From: Streptococcus lutetiensis
Lineage (GTDB): Bacteria; Bacillota; Bacilli; Lactobacillales; Streptococcaceae
Direction of reading: 5' to 3'
DNA length: 64,000 nucleotides
NCBI RefSeq assembly: GCF_900475675.1
Contig: NZ_LS483403.1
Coordinates: 992,001 to 1,056,000 of the forward strand
In this document: piece after piece, positions 58,401-64,000 of the stretch
Position numbering within the stretch: position 1 is the first letter of the stretch
Layout of the letters: each line of letters begins with the position of its first letter
Made by a program: the position numbers and the translations under genes
The notes under the pieces: model-generated
What the model was told of the DNA's origin: nothing
Database searches by the model: none
The model's input: the letters and a program-made list of their open reading frames with translations, nothing else

Positions 58401-58647
58401 GACGTTCTTTACGAAGAATTCTAGTTACAAATTCTGTTGTCAAAGGCTCAATGTAAACTTTATCAGCGATTTCTTTATCTGTCATGATTGTTGCAGGATT
58501 TGAGTTAACAAGAACAACGCTGTATCCTTCTTCTTTCAAAGCAAGACAAGCTTGTGTTCCTGCGTAGTCAAATTCAGCAGCCTGACCGATAATAATCGGA
58601 CCAGAACCAATCACCATAATTTTTTTAATATCTGTACGTTTTGGCAT
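55468..58647 (-). CDS. carB: Carbamoyl-phosphate synthase large chain
   Basis: Makes carbamoyl phosphate from glutamine-derived ammonia, bicarbonate and two ATP, for pyrimidines and arginine. The 1059-residue chain has two ATP-grasp halves, each with GSGPIxIGQ (near residues 14 and 560) and metal sites, plus a C-terminal allosteric MGS-like domain. The length is standard for Firmicutes. AGGAG lies upstream of the ATG. It ends the pyrR-pyrP-pyrB-carA-carB operon. Confidence 0.97.
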   Translation of the reverse strand: MPKRTDIKKIMVIGSGPIIIGQAAEFDYAGTQACLALKEEGYSVVLVNSNPATIMTDKEIADKVYIEPLTTEFVTRILRKERPDALLPTLGGQTGLNMAMELSKAGILDELGIELLGTKLSAIDQAEDRDQFKQLMEDLNQPIPESEIVNTVDEAVAFADSIGYPVIVRPAFTLGGTGGGMCDNEDELREIAENGLKLSPVTQCLIERSIAGFKEIEYEVMRDAADNALVVCNMENFDPVGIHTGDSIVFAPTQTLSDIENQMLRDASLSIIRALKIEGGCNVQLALDPNSFKYYVIEVNPRVSRSSALASKATGYPIAKLAAKIAVGLTLDEMVNPVTGTTYAMFEPALDYVVAKIPRFPFDKFENGERRLGTQMKATGEVMAIGRNIEESLLKACRSLEIGVHHNEMPELTNVTDDELVNKIVRAQDNRLFYLSEAIRRGYTIEELSKLTKIDLFFLDKLLHIFELEQELASHVGDVDVLKEAKRNGFADLKIAELWNMTAEEVHTIRTENKIIPVYKMVDTCAAEFESATPYFYSTYEWENESIKSDKESIIVLGSGPIRIGQGVEFDYATVHSVKAIQAAGYEAIIMNSNPETVSTDFSISDKLYFEPLTFEDVMNVIELEQPKGVIVQFGGQTAINLAEPLSKAGVKILGTQVADLDRAEDRNLFEQALKELDIPQPPGQTATNEEEAVEAAHKIGFPVLVRPSYVLGGRAMEIVENEDDLRSYMRTAVKASPDHPVLVDSYIVGRECEVDAISDGKDVLIPGIMEHIERAGVHSGDSMAVYPPQTLSKKVQETIADYTKRLAIGLNCYGMMNIQFVIKDETVYVIEVNPRASRTVPFLSKVTNIPMAQVATKLILGQSLADLGYEDGLYPESDYVHVKAPVFSFTKLAKVDSLLGPEMKSTGEVMGSDLTLEKALYKAFEASYLHLPSFGNVVFTVSDDTKEEALGLAKRFANIGYSIFATHGTAKFFAEHGLDSTIIDKIGQDDDNDIPALVRTGKVQAIVNTVGTKRTLDEDGAIIRSSAIEHGVPLFTALDTVDAMIRVLESRGFTTQAI

Positions 58648-58753
58648 TATTTTCTCCTATTTGTCAACTCTCTGATTGACTTTAAATATGTTAATGACCT
58701 TGCTATCAGTCATTTTGCAATTTACCGACAAGATTTTGATATCGAATGACTTT

Positions 58754-59842
58754 TTAACGATTTGCTTTTTCAGCTTGGAATGCATCAATCAATTCGATGA
58801 AATCATCAAAGAGATAACTTGCATCATGTGGCCCAGGCGCAGCGTCTGGGTGGAATTGAACTGAGAAAGCTGGAAAATCACGGTGACGAACACCTTCTAC
58901 AGATTTATCATTGATTTCTTCGTGAGTTACCATAAGGCAATCTGGAAGAGTGTCGCGATCAACTGCATAACCGTGGTTTTGACTTGTAAAATCAATACGA
59001 CCTGTTGCAATTTCGCGAACGGCATGATTAAATCCACGGTGACCGAATTTCATTTTATAGGTTTTAGCACCATTAGCAAGGCTAAATAATTGGTGTCCCA
59101 TACAGATACCAAAAATCGGGATTTTTCCTTGTACGCCACGAATCATATCTAGAACTTCAGGAATATCTTCTGGGTTACCAGGACCATTTGATAGCATCAT
59201 ACCATCTGGATTAAGGTGAAGAATTTCTTCAGCTGAAATGTTATAAGGAACAACTGTTACATTACATTTACGTTTTGAAAATTCACGTAGGATAGAATGT
59301 TTCAATCCAAAATCAACCAAGACGATATTTTTACCAACACCTGGTGCTGGGTAAGCCGTTTTAGTTGACACTTGTTCTATGTTATTGGTTGGCAGCACTG
59401 TAGCTCGCAATTGATCTTGTAAATGCTCAATCGTATCACCAGCATTTGCAAGAGTCGCTTTCATTGTACCATGCTTACGAATGATTTTTGTAAGGGCCCG
59501 AGTATCAATTCCTGAGATTCCTGGAATATTTTTAGCCTTCAAGAACTCATCCAAAGTCATTTGATTACGCCAGTTATTGGCACGACGGGCGTTTTCAGAT
59601 ACGACAACACCTTTACAAGTTGGTGTAATTGATTCATAGTCATCACGGTTAATCCCATAGTTACCAACAAGTGGGTAAGTAAAAGTCAAAATTTGACCGT
59701 TGTAAGATTGGTCTGTAATTGATTCTTGGTAACCTGTCATACCAGTGTTAAAAACAATCTCACCAGTTACATCAAGGTCAGCTCCAAAAGCCTTCCCTTC
59801 AAAAATTGTTCCATCTTCTAAAATTAAAAGTCTTTTTGCCAT
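58754..59842 (-). CDS. carA: Carbamoyl-phosphate synthase small chain
   Basis: The 362-residue glutaminase subunit releases ammonia for CarB. The catalytic Cys is in [14 protein letters not shown] and the His/Glu pair in [16 protein letters not shown] PyrR-like hairpin sits just before its GAGAGG ribosome-binding site (59861-59875). It is 68 bases after pyrB and 106 before carB. Confidence 0.96.
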   Translation of the reverse strand: MAKRLLILEDGTIFEGKAFGADLDVTGEIVFNTGMTGYQESITDQSYNGQILTFTYPLVGNYGINRDDYESITPTCKGVVVSENARRANNWRNQMTLDEFLKAKNIPGISGIDTRALTKIIRKHGTMKATLANAGDTIEHLQDQLRATVLPTNNIEQVSTKTAYPAPGVGKNIVLVDFGLKHSILREFSKRKCNVTVVPYNISAEEILHLNPDGMMLSNGPGNPEDIPEVLDMIRGVQGKIPIFGICMGHQLFSLANGAKTYKMKFGHRGFNHAVREIATGRIDFTSQNHGYAVDRDTLPDCLMVTHEEINDKSVEGVRHRDFPAFSVQFHPDAAPGPHDASYLFDDFIELIDAFQAEKANR

Positions 59843-59860
59843 TTTTATTCCTCTCGTTTG

Positions 59861-59875
59861 CTCTCACGGGAGCAC
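59861..59875 (-). promoter_or_regulatory. PyrR-binding-loop-like hairpin next to the carA ribosome-binding site
   Basis: The RNA GTGCTCCCGTGAGAGC carries GCTC/GAGC arms around CCGTGA, resembling the PyrR loop (core UCCNGUGAG) seen in the operon leader at 62764-62784. It ends a few bases before GAGAGG, so PyrR could repress carA translation there. No terminator follows, which argues against attenuation. Confidence 0.5.
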
Positions 59876-59910
59876 TTTAACGTTTATTAGCAGACACTTC
59901 AAAATAATTG

Positions 59911-60837
59911 TTAAGCTTTACCGTTAAGTACAGCTTCTAGAATTGCCATGCGGACAAACACACCATTTTGCATTTGTCGAGCAATTCTTGATTTTGATGC
60001 TTCTACCAAGCGATCAGCAATTTCAACATCGCGATTAACTGGTGCTGGGTGCATGATGATGGCAGAAGGCTTCATTTTATCATATCGGTCATATGTAAGG
60101 CCGTATGTCTTGTGATAAGTTTCTTTTGAAAAACCACGTTCACTATCATGACGTTCGTGTTGGACTCGCAACATCATCATGACATCAACTTGATCAACAA
60201 TCTCATCGATAGCCACGTATTTTCCATACACATCAAATTCACTTGAATACCATTGTTCTGGACCTGCAAAATACAACTCTGCTCCTAAACGTTTTAGGAT
60301 TTGCATGTTAGATTTTGCAACACGTGAATGCGTAATGTCACCAACAATAGCCACTTTTATATTTTCAAAACTACCAAACTCTTCATAAATCGTCATCAAG
60401 TCCAGCAAACACTGACTTGGGTGTTGACCAGAACCATCTCCACCATTAACGATTGCTGTTTGAATTGTTCTGCTATCAATTAATTCTTTGTAGTAATCTT
60501 CCATTGAGTGGCGAATCACACAAATATCAATTCCAAGAGAACTCATTGTCAAAATCGTGTCATACAAAGTTTCCCCTTTGTTGACTGAACTTGTTTTAGC
60601 ATCAAATTCAATAACATCTAAACCAAGTTTTCTTTCTGCGACTTCGAAAGATTTGTGTGTACGTGTTGATGGTTCAAAGAATAGATTAGCTGCAAAATAT
60701 TGTCTATCCAAACTAAAGTCAGCTTCATTGTTCTTAAACGCAATTCCGCGTTTAATCAAGCCTAGCACTTCTTCATTTGATAAAGTTTCCATTGTTACCA
60801 AATGCTTTAGTGAAACAACGCCATCTGTAATTGCCAT
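59911..60837 (-). CDS. pyrB: Aspartate carbamoyltransferase catalytic chain
   Basis: Joins carbamoyl phosphate and aspartate. The 308-residue enzyme has the carbamoyl-phosphate site [25 protein letters not shown] and [12 protein letters not shown]. It lies four bases after the uracil permease gene and belongs to the PyrR-controlled operon. Confidence 0.97.
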   Translation of the reverse strand: MAITDGVVSLKHLVTMETLSNEEVLGLIKRGIAFKNNEADFSLDRQYFAANLFFEPSTRTHKSFEVAERKLGLDVIEFDAKTSSVNKGETLYDTILTMSSLGIDICVIRHSMEDYYKELIDSRTIQTAIVNGGDGSGQHPSQCLLDLMTIYEEFGSFENIKVAIVGDITHSRVAKSNMQILKRLGAELYFAGPEQWYSSEFDVYGKYVAIDEIVDQVDVMMMLRVQHERHDSERGFSKETYHKTYGLTYDRYDKMKPSAIIMHPAPVNRDVEIADRLVEASKSRIARQMQNGVFVRMAILEAVLNGKA

Positions 60838-60841
60838 TTTT

Positions 60842-62104
60842 TTAGTCCTTTTCTGGAAGAATTTGATACAAGATAATACCTAGAAGTGTTGAGAAAGCAA
60901 CACCTGTAATTTGCAAACCAGCAACTTGTAATGTCAAACCACCGATACCAGACACTAAGATAACACTTGCAATCAAAAGATTTTTCTTATTATCGAAATC
61001 AATTTTATTTTCAACTAAAATTTTAAGACCACTTGATGCGATAACGCCAAAGAGGGCAATTGAAATACCACCGATAACTGGTGTTGGAATTGATGAAAGA
61101 AGAGCTGAGATTTTTCCGATAAAGCTCATCACTATAGCAATTACTGCTGCTCCAGCAATAACATATACTGAGTAGATTTTGTTAAGGGCCATAACACCAA
61201 TATTTTCACCATATGATGTTACCGGTGGGGCACCGAAGAAACCTGCAATGATTTGTGCTAAACCATCACCTGTAAGCGTACGGTCAAGACCCGGATCTTT
61301 AAAGAAATCGCGTCCTGTTAAGCTGTTAAGAACCATTACGTGACCAAAGTGTTCAGTCATTGTTACAAAAGCGATTGGAGCCATTGTCAAAATAGCACTT
61401 GGGTAAAGTTTGAAATGATAATCAACAAAGAGAATATCAAAACTTGGAACTTGGAACCAAGCTGATTTTGCCACACCTGACAAATCAACAATACTTTGAC
61501 CAGTCACCGCACCAACTACCAATGCAAAAATGTAACCAACAATCAATCCAAGCAAGATTGGAATAACACCGACAATCTTTTTACCGTACATGTTAAAGAG
61601 AATAACCGCAAGAAGAGTTACCATCCCAACTAAAAGGTAAGTAAAATTATATTGGCCGTCTTTCAGCATCACATCGTTAACAGCTGTTGTTGCAAGACTA
61701 AGACCGATAACGATGATGATTGGACCAACCACGATTGGTGGAAGGACTTTATCAATCCATGCGTTTCCAGCGAATTTTACAATTAAGGCAACGATTAAGT
61801 AAACCAAACCACCTGCGATAGCCCCCTGCGCTACTGCTGCAATCCCGTCAGTCTTCATTAACATTTGCATAGTTGCAATGTAAGCAAAACTTGAACCCAT
61901 GTAAGCTGGGATTTTATATTTGGTTACTGTCAAATGTGCTAAAGTACCTAAACCACTTGAAAATAGAGCAATCGCTGGATCAATACCAACTAAGATTGGT
62001 ACCAAAACTGTTGAGCCAAACATTGCAAACAAATGTTGAAATGATAATCCAAACAGCATTCCTGGTTTTGGCATATCATGCACATCATATCTTACGTTTT
62101 CCAC
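60842..62104 (-). CDS. pyrP: Uracil permease (NCS2 family)
   Basis: A 420-residue transporter with about 12-14 membrane segments. It has the NCS2 features [24 protein letters not shown], the substrate-binding [10 protein letters not shown] and [15 protein letters not shown]. It sits between pyrR and pyrB and should import uracil for salvage; the operon is repressed when pyrimidine nucleotides are high. Confidence 0.93.
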   Translation of the reverse strand: MENVRYDVHDMPKPGMLFGLSFQHLFAMFGSTVLVPILVGIDPAIALFSSGLGTLAHLTVTKYKIPAYMGSSFAYIATMQMLMKTDGIAAVAQGAIAGGLVYLIVALIVKFAGNAWIDKVLPPIVVGPIIIVIGLSLATTAVNDVMLKDGQYNFTYLLVGMVTLLAVILFNMYGKKIVGVIPILLGLIVGYIFALVVGAVTGQSIVDLSGVAKSAWFQVPSFDILFVDYHFKLYPSAILTMAPIAFVTMTEHFGHVMVLNSLTGRDFFKDPGLDRTLTGDGLAQIIAGFFGAPPVTSYGENIGVMALNKIYSVYVIAGAAVIAIVMSFIGKISALLSSIPTPVIGGISIALFGVIASSGLKILVENKIDFDNKKNLLIASVILVSGIGGLTLQVAGLQITGVAFSTLLGIILYQILPEKD

Positions 62105-62135
62105 TTTTTATCATCCTCCTCAATTCTAATACTGC

Positions 62136-62657
62136 TTAGCTTGGATCTACAATGCTAACGCGATCTTTGCCATCTACTTCGATCACTTCAACAATGATTT
62201 CCTCGATAGCACTTGTTGGAATGTTTTTACCAACATAATCAGCACGAATTGGGAGTTCACGGTGTCCACGGTCAACAAGAACAGCAAGGCTAACACGAGC
62301 TGGACGACCAAGACTTACTAAGTTATCAATAGCCGCACGAATTGTACGTCCTGTATAAAGCACATCGTCAACCAAGATAACATCTTTACCAGTAATATCA
62401 ACTGGCATATCTGTTGTATCTTCTTCGACTTTCATATCATCACGGAAAGGTTTTGTATCAAGTTCACCAAGCGGAATATCAATACCTTCCAATTGTTTCA
62501 AGCGATCTTGAATACGACGAGCAATGAAGACACCACGTGTCTTAATCCCTGCAAGGACAATGTTGTCAAGATTTTTATTTCGCTCAATAATCTCATAAGT
62601 GATACGTGTAATTGCACGTTTCATTGTTACGTCATCAACAATTTCTTTTGTTTTCAT
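62136..62657 (-). CDS. pyrR: Pyrimidine operon attenuation protein / UPRTase
   Basis: RNA-binding regulator that senses UMP and promotes termination in pyr leaders; it also has uracil phosphoribosyltransferase activity. The 173-residue protein has the PRPP loop [19 protein letters not shown]. The ATG at 62657 has GAGAGG seven bases upstream; an earlier codon is within the leader. It heads the operon. Confidence 0.95.
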   Translation of the reverse strand: MKTKEIVDDVTMKRAITRITYEIIERNKNLDNIVLAGIKTRGVFIARRIQDRLKQLEGIDIPLGELDTKPFRDDMKVEEDTTDMPVDITGKDVILVDDVLYTGRTIRAAIDNLVSLGRPARVSLAVLVDRGHRELPIRADYVGKNIPTSAIEEIIVEVIEVDGKDRVSIVDPS

Positions 62658-62679
62658 AAACAAACCTCTCTTAATATAC

Positions 62680-62837
62680 AAAAAATCTCCTCGTTACCAA
62701 GGAGATTCCACAAAATATAGGTACAACTATACCAGCTGCACGCTTCTTTTACCGTTCTCTCCTTGCCTGCCTCACGGGACAGTATTAAAGGATAATATTT
62801 ACTCTTATATAATACCAAATTGTTCATCATTTGACAA
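62680..62837 (-). promoter_or_regulatory. PyrR-dependent attenuator and promoter of the pyr operon
   Basis: The promoter is TTGTCA (62832-62837) and TATTAT (62809-62814), 17 bp apart. The leader contains the PyrR-binding loop (TGTCCCGTGAGGCAG, about 62768-62783) and ends in a terminator with stem AATCTCCTTG/CGAGGAGATT and T6 (62680-62707), 22 bases before pyrR. This is the classic pyr attenuator. Confidence 0.9.
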
Positions 62838-62943
62838 GGGATTTACGATTTTCAGCAAAAAAATATCTCGTGATTTTTCACAAAAACGAATAAAAAAGCA
62901 GGACTTTCCAAAAGGTTCATCACTGCAATTTTTATCATATGTT

Positions 62944-63840
62944 TTAAGCTTTTCCGCTTCGCAATTTTTCAAGTGTTTCTTTAAAAATTGCTGGCACTTC
63001 AGCTGTGAAAGTCATTGTTTCACCTGTTTTTGGATGTGTAAAGCCAAGTGTTTGAGCATGCAAGAATTGACCATTACCTTTCAATGTCTTACGTGGTCCG
63101 TATAATGGGTCTCCTGCAACTGGGTGTCCAATATAAGCCATGTGCACACGGATTTGGTGAGTTCGACCTGTTTCAAGTGTCAATTCAACCAAAGTATAGT
63201 TTCCAAAACGTTCCAAAACTTTGAAATGCGTCACAGCTGGTTTTCCTTTAGCAGTGACAGCTTGTTTTTTACGATCCTTATCAGAACGTCCAATTGGTGC
63301 TTCAATGACACCGCGGTCATTCGGAATATTACCATGTACAATGGCCACATACTTACGAAGGGATTTTTTATCCTTCAACTCAGCAGCAAGTGCATTGTGG
63401 GCAGTATCATTTTTGGCAATCATCAAAAGCCCTGATGTGTCTTTATCGATTCGGTGAACAATCCCTGGTCGAATCACACCGTTGATAGAAGACAAATCTT
63501 TAATATGATACATCAAAGCATTAACCAAAGTACCTGATGTGTGACCGACAGATGGATGAACAACCATACCTTGCGGTTTGTAAACCACTGCAACGTCTTC
63601 ATCTTCATAGACGATATCAAGTGGAATATTTTCTGCTGTGTATTCTAATACCTCTTCTTCAGGCACTTCATAAGTTACAACGTCACCAACTTTGACAGCA
63701 TATTTTGCTTTAACAGCTTTGCCATTTACCAAAACAGTACCTTTTTTAATTTCATCATTAGCTTGGCTACGTGACAAATCTGTTAAGTCTGCTAACGCCT
63801 TATCTAAACGAGCGCCAGCTTCTTTAATGATTAATTCCAT
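62944..63840 (-). CDS. RluD family 23S rRNA pseudouridine synthase
   Basis: A 298-residue enzyme with an N-terminal S4 RNA-binding domain ([22 protein letters not shown]) and the pseudouridine synthase domain with catalytic Asp in [14 protein letters not shown], then [20 protein letters not shown]. Family members modify 23S rRNA helix 69; the exact site is not determined here. Its start overlaps the lspA end by 17 bases. Confidence 0.92.
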   Translation of the reverse strand: MELIIKEAGARLDKALADLTDLSRSQANDEIKKGTVLVNGKAVKAKYAVKVGDVVTYEVPEEEVLEYTAENIPLDIVYEDEDVAVVYKPQGMVVHPSVGHTSGTLVNALMYHIKDLSSINGVIRPGIVHRIDKDTSGLLMIAKNDTAHNALAAELKDKKSLRKYVAIVHGNIPNDRGVIEAPIGRSDKDRKKQAVTAKGKPAVTHFKVLERFGNYTLVELTLETGRTHQIRVHMAYIGHPVAGDPLYGPRKTLKGNGQFLHAQTLGFTHPKTGETMTFTAEVPAIFKETLEKLRSGKA

Positions 63841-64000
63841 TTTCCTCCTCTTTCCATAGGGCGATAAATAAAATCACTACCCCAACTGTTAAATACGAAT
63901 CCGCCACATTAAAAATAGCAAAATTCATAAAATCCAAATGAACCATATCAACAACGTAACCAAGTCGCAAACGGTCGATAAAATTACCGATACCTCCTGA
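63824..64000 (-). CDS. lspA: Lipoprotein signal peptidase, N-terminus beyond window
   Basis: The last 58 residues of signal peptidase II are visible: [20 protein letters not shown], then [20 protein letters not shown], ending EEENGINH. The two catalytic aspartates are in NFIDR and NVADS. The product removes lipoprotein signal peptides at the membrane. The start of the gene lies beyond position 64000, and the stop (63824-63826) is inside the RluD-like gene. Confidence 0.93.
   Translation of the reverse strand, partial: SGGIGNFIDRLRLGYVVDMVHLDFMNFAIFNVADSYLTVGVVILFIALWKEEENGINH

Noticed and set aside
62599..63105. 168-codon open frame on the plus strand
   Set aside because: It is antisense to pyrR, its attenuator and the RluD-like gene.

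Overview
The window is a low-GC Gram-positive chromosome segment from a Streptococcus. The best fit is the S. bovis/S. equinus complex (S. gallolyticus, macedonicus, pasteurianus, infantarius or a close relative); the exact species is inferred, not proven. The support is a split mevalonate cluster, the streptococcal rcrRPQ-relPRS competence/stress locus, the rpsP-khpA-rimM-trmD and pyrR-pyrP-pyrB-carA-carB orders, MET-box control of metE, and GlnR and CodY boxes at gdhA. No prophage, CRISPR array or intact insertion sequence was seen. Apart from the first genes and a few plus-strand genes, almost everything is on the minus strand.

Layout. 1-6113: mevalonate pathway (end of mvaA; then mvaK1-mvaD-mvaK2-fni on the other strand), interrupted by a DUF1836 gene and a hemolysin III gene. 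6226-11858: a LysR-flanked locus with a zinc-type URO-D-superfamily methyltransferase, a complete polar amino acid ABC transporter and a 64-residue membrane peptide; both promoter regions carry the same ~45-bp element. 12807-19558: relS-relR-relP and rcrQ-rcrP-rcrR. 19625-22781: deformylase-like gene, a frameshifted acetyltransferase, gdhA and a DUF308 gene. 22818-25431: a queuosine-precursor operon (queC-queD-queE-queF) with a structured leader, in which queC and queE carry nonsense codons and a fragment of the queE 3' end is duplicated. 25435-28946: a second heterodimeric ABC exporter resembling RcrPQ. 29054-35645: housekeeping genes (ABC-F, cca, dapB, DegV, DUF1149, glucosaminidase). 35775-41956: an isolated DXS-like synthase behind a MerR-type promoter, then metE and a homocysteine methyltransferase/MTHFR fusion. 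42047-45686: the fruR-fruK-fruA operon. 45801-49763: ferredoxin reductase, GrpB-like, trmD, rimM, two tRNA genes, khpA and rpsP. 49825-50596: a badly decayed PD-(D/E)XK-like gene. 50650-55348: methyltransferase, VTT membrane protein and a MacAB-like export system. 55468-62837: pyrimidine operon under PyrR attenuation. 62944-64000: rluD-like gene and the start-truncated lspA.

How the genes work together. Isoprenoid precursors come from the mevalonate route, so the single DXS-like enzyme is more likely to feed cofactor synthesis or another pathway. The sulfur/methyl theme recurs: metE and the MTHFR fusion have three MET-boxes, and the LysR locus pairs an H-x-C...C methyltransferase with amino acid uptake. 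The latter is the best candidate for an undescribed system. Four pseudogenes (queC, queE, a GNAT gene, the PD-(D/E)XK gene) point to ongoing gene loss, with precursor synthesis for queuosine apparently lost while queD and queF remain open.

All calls are from reading the sequence and from knowledge of the families; no database search was run. Start codons were chosen by Shine-Dalgarno spacing where noted.
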